Below are positions 43,031-50,268 of a stretch of 64,000 nucleotides of DNA, piece after piece; position 1 is the stretch's first letter; the number at the start of each line of letters is the position of its first letter. A program made the position numbers and the translations under genes. Origin of the DNA: Variovorax sp. 679 (GTDB lineage: Bacteria > Pseudomonadota > Gammaproteobacteria > Burkholderiales > Burkholderiaceae_C); NCBI RefSeq assembly GCF_003952185.1, contig NZ_RXFS01000007.1:124001-188000 (forward strand), read 5' to 3'. A model generated the notes under the pieces. The model was not told where the DNA came from. It was given only the letters and a program-made list of their open reading frames with translations, and did not search any database.

Positions 43031-43390
43031 TCAGAAGGTCATTTCCTTCTCGACGTCCTGCAGCTTGCGGCGGGCCAGCGCCAGGTTCGACTTGGCCTTG
43101 TCCAGCACGAAGTAGATGAACACGCCTTCGTGGCGCGCCATCGGGCGCAGCAGGTGGTACTGCTTGCCGAGGGTGATCAGGATGTCCTCGATGCTGTCGT
43201 TCAGGCCGAGGGCGCGCATGGTCTTGAGCTTGGCGCGCATCACTTCGGTATTGCCCGCGGCGGCCACTTCGAGGTCGACGCCGGTACCGATGGAGCCCAG
43301 CATCATGCCGCTGGAAGAATCGACCACGGCCGCGCACAGGGCGCCGTCGGCGGTCAGGAGGTTTTCGAGGTTGCTCTGGATCGAAGCCAT
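43031..43390 (-). CDS. Roadblock/LC7-domain protein (MglB-like), second copy
   Basis: The 119-residue product is a single roadblock domain: ADGALCAAVVDSSSGMMLGS, a helix with AKLKTMRALGLNDSIEDILI, and YHLLRPMARHEGVFIYFVLD. Roadblock proteins dimerise and bind or activate small Ras-like GTPases, as MglB does for MglA. It is the last gene of the operon, 77 bp after the first roadblock gene, and a strong terminator follows it. Confidence 0.9.
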   Translation of the reverse strand: MASIQSNLENLLTADGALCAAVVDSSSGMMLGSIGTGVDLEVAAAGNTEVMRAKLKTMRALGLNDSIEDILITLGKQYHLLRPMARHEGVFIYFVLDKAKSNLALARRKLQDVEKEMTF

Positions 43391-43467
43391 TTGAAGGTTG
43401 TCCTGTAGGTCATGCGAATGAAGGGATGAAGCAGGGGCGTCGCATGCAAACCGCCACCGCCGGCAGA

Positions 43468-43851
43468 TCAGGGGGCTTCCAATGCGCGCACGCAGGCAGC
43501 GGTCCGGTACATCACCTGCGCGAGCACCGCGCCGGCGTCGGCGATGACGTTCACCACCAGCTCGGTTTCGCCGTTGCGCACAGGGCTGACAAGCGCGAAG
43601 CCGTTGTCGGTGGTCACCGTGATGCCGGTGCAGCGGCCGAGCCGGGCCTCCTGCGACACGACGGCGCCCATGGCGGAAATCGAGCTGGCCATCGCGGCGA
43701 TGCGCGAGGCCTGGAAGTCGCGGATGCTGGCGCTGGCGATCTCGAAGCCGTCAGGCGTGGCAACCACCACCGAGGCGACGCCGGTCGTCTCGTCGAGCAG
43801 GCGCCGGACTTCTTCCGCGGCGCGCGCCCTGATGGCGTGGGGAATCCTCAT
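43468..43851 (-). CDS. Roadblock/LC7-domain protein (MglB-like), first copy
   Basis: The 127-residue product has a roadblock domain: LDETTGVASVVVATPDGFEI, ISAMGAVVSQEARL and NGETELVVNVIADAGAVLAQ. Its ATG overlaps the GTPase stop as ATGA, so it is probably made in step with the GTPase and acts as its binding partner or GAP. It differs clearly from the second roadblock protein, so the two are not a recent duplication. Confidence 0.9.
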   Translation of the reverse strand: MRIPHAIRARAAEEVRRLLDETTGVASVVVATPDGFEIASASIRDFQASRIAAMASSISAMGAVVSQEARLGRCTGITVTTDNGFALVSPVRNGETELVVNVIADAGAVLAQVMYRTAACVRALEAP

Positions 43852-44390
43852 GGCGCGACCTCCTCGTCGAGCACCTCGATCTGCATCAGCAGCGTTTCGA
43901 TCAGCGCGACCACGTCGTCCCTGCGGCGCGGGTCCACCGCCAGCATCGGAAACACCAGCCCGCGCGCGGCCAGCGCGCCCGCGTAGTCGTCGAGCGTGGG
44001 CGAAGGATGCGAGGACATGCGGCTCACGCCGAGCGCGCACGGCATCTTGCGGATCGCGTCCGCGAAGCCGTCGAGGTAGACCGCCAGGTCGGCAAGCGGA
44101 TCGGGCCGGCTGTTGTCGATCAGGATCGCCAGGCCCAGCGCGTCGCGCACCAGGATCTTCCACACGAAGTCGAAGCGGGCCTGCCCCGGCGTGCCGTACA
44201 GGCGCAGCCGGTCGCCGTTGTCCAGCGTGACCTGGCCGAAGTCCAGCCCGACGGTGGTGGTGGCCTTTGCGACCGAGGTGTCGGCATTGGCGACATCGGT
44301 GCTGATCGGCGCGGTCTCGCTGATGGCGGCGATGGCGGTCGTCTTGCCCACGCCCATCGGGCCCGTGAAGACGAGCTTGTATTCCCTCAT
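43848..44390 (-). CDS. Small Ras-like GTPase
   Basis: The 180-residue product has the P-loop GPMGVGKTT, a switch region with ATTTVGLDFGQV, the G3-like LYGTPGQARFDFVW and a degenerate G4 around DNSRPD. GTPGQ in place of DTPGQ and the weak NKxD suggest altered nucleotide use. I chose the ATG at 44390 with GGGAG upstream; a GTG at 44396 is possible. It is followed by a coupled roadblock gene, which recalls the MglA/MglB polarity switch. Confidence 0.9.
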   Translation of the reverse strand: MREYKLVFTGPMGVGKTTAIAAISETAPISTDVANADTSVAKATTTVGLDFGQVTLDNGDRLRLYGTPGQARFDFVWKILVRDALGLAILIDNSRPDPLADLAVYLDGFADAIRKMPCALGVSRMSSHPSPTLDDYAGALAARGLVFPMLAVDPRRRDDVVALIETLLMQIEVLDEEVAP

Positions 44391-44402
44391 TTCCACTCCC
44401 GC

Positions 44403-45038
44403 TCAGGCCAGCCCGAGGCGCTGGCGGATGCGCGAGAGCAGGCCCTGCTTGCGCCGCGCGGCATCGCCGCCGGCCGGCGCGCGAGAAGGCACCGGCGCCT
44501 CCTCGGCCCAGGCCAGGGCGCCTTCGCCGTCGAGCAGGCCGAGGAAGGTGCTGCACACCTCGACGTCGACGCGGCCGAGCACGCTGAGGCTTTCCGCCGA
44601 CTGCGTGCTCCTGGAAAGCGCGGCCGCCAGCCGGACGAAGGCCGGATGGCGCTGCAGGGTCGCCTGCGAGGGCCAGCGCACCAGCGAGGCGCGCATGCTG
44701 GCGGAGCGCTGCGCGGCGCGCGGTGCGTCGCCGGACGGGGTGCCCGGCCCGACCTGGTTGAGGAGCTCCACCAGTTCCTCGGCATAGATGGGCCGCGCGA
44801 GCGCGCGGCTGGCGCTCGCGGCGGCGGCACCGCCGCGGGCCACCATGGGCACCACGAAGCGTGCCCTGAGCGCCTGCCACTCGGAGGCCGGGACATCGCC
44901 GTCCATCAGCAGCAGATCGCAGGATCGCGATTCGCTGACAGTCCAGCGCGAACGGAGATTGGAGCTGAGGCGCACGATGATTCTCAGGAGCTCGACCTCA
45001 ACCTGAGGGAGCCCCAAGACGCCCAGAACGAGAGACAT
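44403..45038 (-). CDS. Unknown protein with degenerate receiver-like N-terminus
   Basis: I recognise no named family in this 211-residue protein. Its first 100 residues follow the rhythm of a receiver domain: strand LVLGVLG, strand CDLLLMDGD, strand FVVPMVA and a late LARPIYAEELVELL. The phosphoacceptor Asp pattern and the Lys are not clearly kept (Arg replaces Lys before Pro). The C-terminal part is Arg- and Ala-rich. It starts the GTPase/roadblock operon, 12 bp before the GTPase, and AAGAAGG lies just upstream of its ATG. Confidence 0.75.
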   Translation of the reverse strand: MSLVLGVLGLPQVEVELLRIIVRLSSNLRSRWTVSESRSCDLLLMDGDVPASEWQALRARFVVPMVARGGAAAASASRALARPIYAEELVELLNQVGPGTPSGDAPRAAQRSASMRASLVRWPSQATLQRHPAFVRLAAALSRSTQSAESLSVLGRVDVEVCSTFLGLLDGEGALAWAEEAPVPSRAPAGGDAARRKQGLLSRIRQRLGLA

Positions 45039-45299
45039 ACCTTCTTCTTCCCTGATGACTTGTTTTCAAAGGTTTGCCATTGTTATTCCTGTTAACTATT
45101 GGTGTATTGCAAATCGGGCCACCCCCTGAAATTGGGGCAGGCAACGAGAAGAAATCCACAGCATTTGTTACCAGGCAGGGTCTCGGCACCACATCCGCGC
45201 ACGCCGGGATGTAACAGGGGGCCGGCGGCCGGGAGCCTAAAATCCCGCTCCTTTGCCCTTTTTGGGCGGCCTTGGCCGCCACTTCCCGGAGATAACCCC

Positions 45300-46064
45300 A
45301 TGAACCGCATCCGGCGCGCCCTGTCGCTCGTTCTTCTGGCCACCAGCGCGGCCTTCGGCCTGGGAGCCCAGGCCCAGAACCGCGAACTCATCGTGGCCTC
45401 CAGCGCCACCTACGCGCCCTTCGCCTTCGAGAACAAGGACAAGCAGATCGTCGGCTTCGACATCGACATCATCAATGCCATCGCCAAGCAGCAGGGCCTG
45501 AAGATCAAGATCGTCAACACGCCCTTCACCGGCATCTTCGGCGCGCTGAACAACGGCGACGTCGACCTCGTGATCTCGGGCGTGACCATCAACGAGAAGC
45601 GCAAGCAGAGCTACGACTTCACGCCGCCCTACTTCGCGGCCCGCCAGCTGATCGCGCTGCCGAAGAACAGCAAGGTCGCCTCGCTGAAGGACCTGGCCGG
45701 CAAGAAGATCGCCGTGGTCAGCGCCTCCACCGCCGACGACATCGCCTCGCGCGAATTCGGCAAGACCAGCCCCGACATCCGCCGCTTCGAGAGCACGCCG
45801 CTCATCATTTCCGAGCTGGCCGGCGGCGGCGTCGATGCCGCCATGGGCGACAACGGCGTGATCGCCTACCGCGTGGCGCAGAACCCCGATCTGAAGACGC
45901 TGGACGACAAGTCCTTCCCCGAAGAAGGCTTCGGCATCGTTGTGAAGAAGGGCGACAAGCCCCTGCTCGACAAGCTCACGGCCGGCCTCGCCGCCATCCG
46001 CGCCGACGGCAGCTACGTGACGATCTACAAGAAGTGGTTCAACAAGGACCCGAACGTGCGCTGA
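45300..46064 (+). CDS. Periplasmic amino-acid-binding protein (ABC, family 3)
   Basis: The 254-residue product has a signal peptide ending near GAQAQN and a family 3 solute-binding domain: ASSATYAPFAFENKDKQIVG, FDIDIINAIAKQQGL and GDVDLVISGVTINEKRK. It probably binds a polar or basic amino acid. CGGAG precedes the ATG. A strong terminator at 46087-46116 separates it from the permease gene, so the receptor is expected in excess. No ATPase gene is adjacent. Confidence 0.93.
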   Translation: MNRIRRALSLVLLATSAAFGLGAQAQNRELIVASSATYAPFAFENKDKQIVGFDIDIINAIAKQQGLKIKIVNTPFTGIFGALNNGDVDLVISGVTINEKRKQSYDFTPPYFAARQLIALPKNSKVASLKDLAGKKIAVVSASTADDIASREFGKTSPDIRRFESTPLIISELAGGGVDAAMGDNGVIAYRVAQNPDLKTLDDKSFPEEGFGIVVKKGDKPLLDKLTAGLAAIRADGSYVTIYKKWFNKDPNVR

Positions 46065-46086
46065 GCCGCACGGCATTTCATTGAAT

Positions 46087-46116
46087 ACGGCCGCCCTCCA
46101 GCGGCCGTTTCGTTTT
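46087..46116 (+). terminator. Terminator/attenuator between receptor and permease genes
   Basis: ACGGCCGC (46087-46094) and GCGGCCGT (46101-46108) flank a 6-base loop, followed by TTCGTTTT. Lying inside a receptor-permease pair, it would favour receptor over permease transcripts. Confidence 0.82.
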
Positions 46117-46147
46117 CGGTCGACAAGAGAGAGTTGAGGACGCAGGC

Positions 46148-46918
46148 ATGGAACAACCGGTGCTGCTTTTTGGATGGTTCCGATGGGACATCCTCGTGGA
46201 ATACAAGGACCTGTTCTGGCAGGGCGCATGGATGACGCTGCGCATGACGGTGGTCTGCGTGCTGCTGGGCGCGAGCTGGGGGCTTTGCCTCGCGCTCGCG
46301 CGGCTGGCGCACCCGCGCCACGCACCGTGGACCTGGGTCGCGCGCTTCTTCCTGCGCTGGCCGGCCACGGTGTACGTGAGCTTCTTCCGCGGCACGCCGC
46401 TGTTCGTGCAGATCCTCCTGATCCACTTCGCGGTGATGCCGGTGTTCATCCACCCGACCTCGGGCATCCTGATCGACGGCGAGCTCGCGCGCACGCTCAA
46501 GCAGGAGCATGGCGCGCTCATCTCGGGCGTGGTCGCGCTCACGCTCAACTCGGCGGCCTACATCTCCGAAGTGTTCCGCGCGGGCATCCAGTCGATCTCG
46601 CGCGGGCAGTTCGACGCCGGCCGCTCGATCGGCTTTTCGCCCGCGCAGGTGATGCGCTACGTAGTGCTGCCGCAGGCCTTCCGCCGCATGCTGCCGCCGC
46701 TGGGCAACAACGCCATCGCGCTGCTGAAAGATACGTCGCTGGTCTCCGCCATCGGCCTGGCCGAACTGGCCTACGCCGCGCGCACCGTGGCGGGCGCCTA
46801 TGCGCGCTACTGGGAGCCGTACCTCGCGATCTCGGTGATCTACTGGGTGATGACGCTGGTGCTGACGACGCTTCTGCGCCGCCTGGAGCACCGCCTCGCA
46901 CGCAGCGACAGGGGATAG
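46148..46918 (+). CDS. Amino acid ABC transporter permease
   Basis: The 256-residue inner-membrane protein has the HisM/GlnP-type signature SFFRGTPLFVQILLIHF and the EAA loop region FDAGRSIGFSPAQVMRYVVLPQAFRRMLPP. It pairs with the upstream receptor. The usual ATPase gene does not follow; an MFS gene lies 32 bp downstream instead, so the ATPase must be encoded elsewhere. Confidence 0.92.
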   Translation: MEQPVLLFGWFRWDILVEYKDLFWQGAWMTLRMTVVCVLLGASWGLCLALARLAHPRHAPWTWVARFFLRWPATVYVSFFRGTPLFVQILLIHFAVMPVFIHPTSGILIDGELARTLKQEHGALISGVVALTLNSAAYISEVFRAGIQSISRGQFDAGRSIGFSPAQVMRYVVLPQAFRRMLPPLGNNAIALLKDTSLVSAIGLAELAYAARTVAGAYARYWEPYLAISVIYWVMTLVLTTLLRRLEHRLARSDRG

Positions 46919-46950
46919 GCCGCCAACAGGCCGCGCCACAATAGCGGCAC

Positions 46951-48576
46951 ATGCCGCCCATATCCCCCGAAGAGACACCGATCCCCCCGGCCCGGCCGCA
47001 GCCAGCGAAGCTCGCGGCCCTCGAGCCCCTCAGGCTCCCCGTGTTCCGCATGCTGTGGAGTACCTGGCTCGTCGCCAACATCTGCATGTGGATGAACGAC
47101 GTGGCCGCCGCGTGGATGATGACCTCGCTGACCACCTCGCCCATCTGGGTGGCGCTGGTGCAGTCGGCCTCCACGCTGCCGGTGTTCCTGCTGGGCCTGC
47201 CCAGCGGCGCGCTGGCCGACATCCTCGATCGTCGGCGCTGGCTGGTGGCCACGCAGTTCTGGCTGGCCGGCACCGCCATCGTGCTGTGCGCCGCGTTGGC
47301 GCTCGACCTCATGACCGCGCCGCTGCTGCTGGCGCTCACCTTTGCCAACGGCATCGGGCTGGCGCTGCGCTGGCCGGTGTTCGCGGCCATCGTGCCTGAG
47401 CTGGTGCCCCGGCCGCAGCTGCCGGCCGCGCTGGGCCTGAACGGCATTGCGATGAACGCATCGCGCATCGTCGGCCCGCTCACGGCCGGCATGCTGATCG
47501 CGAGCGCGGGCAGCATCTGGGTCTTTGCGCTGAACGCAGTGCTGTCGGTGGCCTCGGGCTTCGTGGTGCTGCGCTGGCGGCGCGAGCACACGCCCAACCC
47601 GCTGGGCCGCGAGAAGCTCATCAGCGCGATGCGCGTGGGCGTGCAGTTCGTGCGGCAGTCGCAGCGCATGCGCGCGGTGCTCACGCGCATCTCGATCTTC
47701 TTCTTTCACTCGACGGCGCTGCTGGCGCTGCTGCCGCTGCTGGCGCGCAACCTGCAGGGCGGCGGCGCGGGCACCTTCACGCTGCTGCTGGCCGCCATGG
47801 GCGCGGGCGCGATCATCGCGGTGCTGTTTTTGCCGCGGCTGCGCCAGGCGCTGGGGCGCGACCAGCTGGTGCTGCGCGGCACGCTGCTGCAGTCGGGCGC
47901 CACGGCCGTCATGGCCTTCGCGCCCAACGCGTGGATCGCGGTGCCGGCGATGTTCTTCGGCGGCATGGCGTGGATCACGGTGGCCAACTCGCTCTCGGTG
48001 TCGGCCCAGCTCGCGCTGCCCGACTGGGTGCGCGCGCGCGGCATGTCGATGTACCAGATGGCGATCATGGGCGCGAGCGCGATCGGCGCGGCCATCTGGG
48101 GGCAGGTGGCCACGGTCACCTCGCTGGTCTCCAGTCTGTCAGTGGCCGCCATCAGCGGCACGCTGCTGATGCTCGCGGCGCTGCGCTGGGTGACCGACGT
48201 GAGCGGCGAGGACGACACCAGCCCCGCGCAGGCCGGCTGGGCCGTCGGGCCGCCGACGGAGGCGCCGGAGGAAAACGGCCGCGTGGTGATCACCGTCGAA
48301 TACATCATCGAACCCGCGCGCGCTGCGTCCTTCCACCTCGTGATGCAGCAGACGCGCCGCGCGCGCCTGAGCCAGGGCGCGATCGGCTGGGAGCTGCTGC
48401 ACGACATCGCGCAGCCGGAGCGCTACGTGGAGCAGATCGTCGACGAATCGTGGACCGACCACCTGCGCCGCTTCAACCGCGCCACCGCGAGCGACATGGC
48501 GCTGCGCGAGCGCCGGCTCGCCTTCCACATCGGCGAGGCGGGGCCGGTCATCACGCGCTACATCGTGCGGCGCTGA
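46951..48576 (+). CDS. MFS transporter (MFS_3/EntS type) with C-terminal ABM-like domain
   Basis: The 541-residue product has about 12 membrane helices in the first 410 residues, with LADILDRRRWLVATQ typical of the MFS_3 group. A soluble tail of about 100 residues (VVITVEYIIEPARAASFHLV, YVEQIVDESWTDHLRRFNR) resembles an antibiotic-biosynthesis-monooxygenase (ABM) domain. The substrate is unknown; EntS-like members export siderophores or drugs. It converges on the oxidase operon. Confidence 0.88.
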   Translation: MPPISPEETPIPPARPQPAKLAALEPLRLPVFRMLWSTWLVANICMWMNDVAAAWMMTSLTTSPIWVALVQSASTLPVFLLGLPSGALADILDRRRWLVATQFWLAGTAIVLCAALALDLMTAPLLLALTFANGIGLALRWPVFAAIVPELVPRPQLPAALGLNGIAMNASRIVGPLTAGMLIASAGSIWVFALNAVLSVASGFVVLRWRREHTPNPLGREKLISAMRVGVQFVRQSQRMRAVLTRISIFFFHSTALLALLPLLARNLQGGGAGTFTLLLAAMGAGAIIAVLFLPRLRQALGRDQLVLRGTLLQSGATAVMAFAPNAWIAVPAMFFGGMAWITVANSLSVSAQLALPDWVRARGMSMYQMAIMGASAIGAAIWGQVATVTSLVSSLSVAAISGTLLMLAALRWVTDVSGEDDTSPAQAGWAVGPPTEAPEENGRVVITVEYIIEPARAASFHLVMQQTRRARLSQGAIGWELLHDIAQPERYVEQIVDESWTDHLRRFNRATASDMALRERRLAFHIGEAGPVITRYIVRR

Positions 48577-48599
48577 GGGGCCCGCAGCCACCACCACCT

Positions 48600-48914
48600 T
48601 CAGTGGAAGAACAGCAGCCGCGTCAGGAAGGTATGGCCGGCCTCCGCCGCCATCAGCCCGACCAGGACCAGCAGGCACAAGGGCGGCAGCAGGATGGCAT
48701 AGACCAGCGCCAGCCGTTCCCAGGCCATGTGCATGAAGACCGCGACGATCAGCCCGGCCTTCAACAGCATGAAGGTGATGATCAGGACCCAGCGCAGATA
48801 CCCCTGGAAATGGAAGTAGTCGACCAGGTACGACATCGTGCTGAGCACGAACAGCAGCCCCCATATCTTGAGATAGAGGCCGATCGGATGTTGCTGGCCA
48901 GTAGCGGGGTTCAT
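48600..48914 (-). CDS. Cytochrome c oxidase subunit IV-type protein
   Basis: The 104-residue protein has three membrane helices (LYLKIWGLLFVLSTMSYLVD, WVLIITFMLLKAGLIVAVFM and ALVYAILLPPLCLLVLVGLM), the layout of bacterial CyoD/CoxIV subunits. It is the last gene of the oxidase operon and probably aids assembly or stability of the complex. Confidence 0.85.
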   Translation of the reverse strand: MNPATGQQHPIGLYLKIWGLLFVLSTMSYLVDYFHFQGYLRWVLIITFMLLKAGLIVAVFMHMAWERLALVYAILLPPLCLLVLVGLMAAEAGHTFLTRLLFFH

Positions 48915-48922
48915 GGTCGTCC

Positions 48923-49627
48923 TCACCAGAGATAGAACAGCGCAAAGATGAACACCCACACCAGATCGACGAAATGCCAGTACAGGCCGGCGATCTCGAC
49001 GATCTGGTAGTTGCCGGCCCTGTCGTAGTCGCCGCGCATCAGCTTGAAGGCCACGGTGAACAGGAAGACCACGCCGGCCGACACATGCAACCCGTGAAAG
49101 CCCGTGATCATGAAGAAGGTCGAGCCGAACTGCGCCGCGCCCATCGGGTTGCCCCAGGGCCGCACGCCCTCCTCGAGGATCAGCTTGGACCACTCGAAGG
49201 CCTGCATGCCGACGAAAAGCTCGCCCAGCGTGCCGGTCACGAGCATCAGGGTGGCGGCGTTCACGCGGTCGCGACGGTAGGCGAAATTGACGGCCATCGC
49301 CATCGTGCCGCTGCTGCTGATGAGCACGAAGGTCATGATCGCGATCAGCAGCAGCGGTATGTCGGCCCCTGCGACATGGAGCGCGAACACCTCGCTCGGG
49401 TTGGGCCACGGCACGGTGGTCGAGACGCGCACCGTCATGTAGCCGGTCAGGAAGCAGCTGAAGATGAAGGTGTCGCTGAGCAGGAAGATCCACATCATCG
49501 CCTTGCCCCACGAGACGTGGAACGCCTGGCGATCGGAAGACCAGTCGGCAACCAGCCCGCGCCAGCCGCTCGCGGCGGCGGCGACGGCCGGGTTCGATGG
49601 CGTTGCCGCGATCGTCGAGGTGTTCAT
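48923..49627 (-). CDS. Cytochrome c oxidase subunit III
   Basis: The 234-residue product has about five to seven membrane helices and the subunit III signatures QAFEWSKLI and FFMITGFHGLHVSAGVVF, then YWHFVDLVWVFIFALFYLW at the C-terminus. It lies between the subunit IV gene and a second subunit III-like gene. The EW and HFVDLVW motifs mark it as the more canonical copy. Confidence 0.9.
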   Translation of the reverse strand: MNTSTIAATPSNPAVAAAASGWRGLVADWSSDRQAFHVSWGKAMMWIFLLSDTFIFSCFLTGYMTVRVSTTVPWPNPSEVFALHVAGADIPLLLIAIMTFVLISSSGTMAMAVNFAYRRDRVNAATLMLVTGTLGELFVGMQAFEWSKLILEEGVRPWGNPMGAAQFGSTFFMITGFHGLHVSAGVVFLFTVAFKLMRGDYDRAGNYQIVEIAGLYWHFVDLVWVFIFALFYLW

Positions 49628-49638
49628 GGGACGCCTCC

Positions 49639-50268
49639 TCAGGATGTGCCGCAGACGAAGCGCGCCACTTCCGGCGTCACCCAGCCCAGCAGCCCGAACA
49701 GCACCAGCCACACCGCCAGCATGAAGTGCCAGTAGCGCGCGCACAGCGCGACGCGCCATGCGGCTGCGGCAGGATCGACCCATGCGACGCGCGCCGTCCA
49801 TGCCCACCCGACCAGCCCACCCGCCAGGTGGAGCCCGTGCATGGCGGTCAGCAGATAGAAGAAGCTGCCCGCCGGATTGCCGGCCGGCATCACCTGCGCG
49901 CTCCACAGCACCTGCCAGGCCCACAGCTGCACGCCCAGGAAGGCCGCGGCGCCGAGGCCGCCGGCCAGCAGCAGGCGGCGGCTGCGCGCCGACCCGGCGT
50001 CGCGCGACGCGGCAGCTGCCCATTGCAGCGCCATGCTGCCCCCCACGAGCAGCGCCGAGCTGAGCCAGAGCTGCCACGGCAGCGCGATCGTCATCGAGTC
50101 GTCGCCGCTCATGCGCATCACGTAGGCCACGATGAAGAGAGAAAACAACGCGGTGGCCACGCCCATGAAAACCCACAGGCCGATGCTGGCCGCGCTCGCG
50201 CTCGCGTCGCGAGGACCACCGCCGCGGCCGACGCCGCGCACGCCCATGGAGGCGATGCCCGGGTTCAT
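49639..50268 (-). CDS. Second subunit III-like protein of the oxidase operon
   Basis: The 209-residue membrane protein has the subunit III pattern YLLTAMHGLHLAGGLVGWAW and a terminal ARYWHFMLAVWLVLFGLLGW, but it lacks the FEW segment of the canonical gene. Its ATG overlaps the subunit I stop as ATGA. Having two subunit III genes in tandem is known in some caa3-type operons. It may replace or pair with the other copy. Confidence 0.85.
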   Translation of the reverse strand: MNPGIASMGVRGVGRGGGPRDASASAASIGLWVFMGVATALFSLFIVAYVMRMSGDDSMTIALPWQLWLSSALLVGGSMALQWAAAASRDAGSARSRRLLLAGGLGAAAFLGVQLWAWQVLWSAQVMPAGNPAGSFFYLLTAMHGLHLAGGLVGWAWTARVAWVDPAAAAWRVALCARYWHFMLAVWLVLFGLLGWVTPEVARFVCGTS

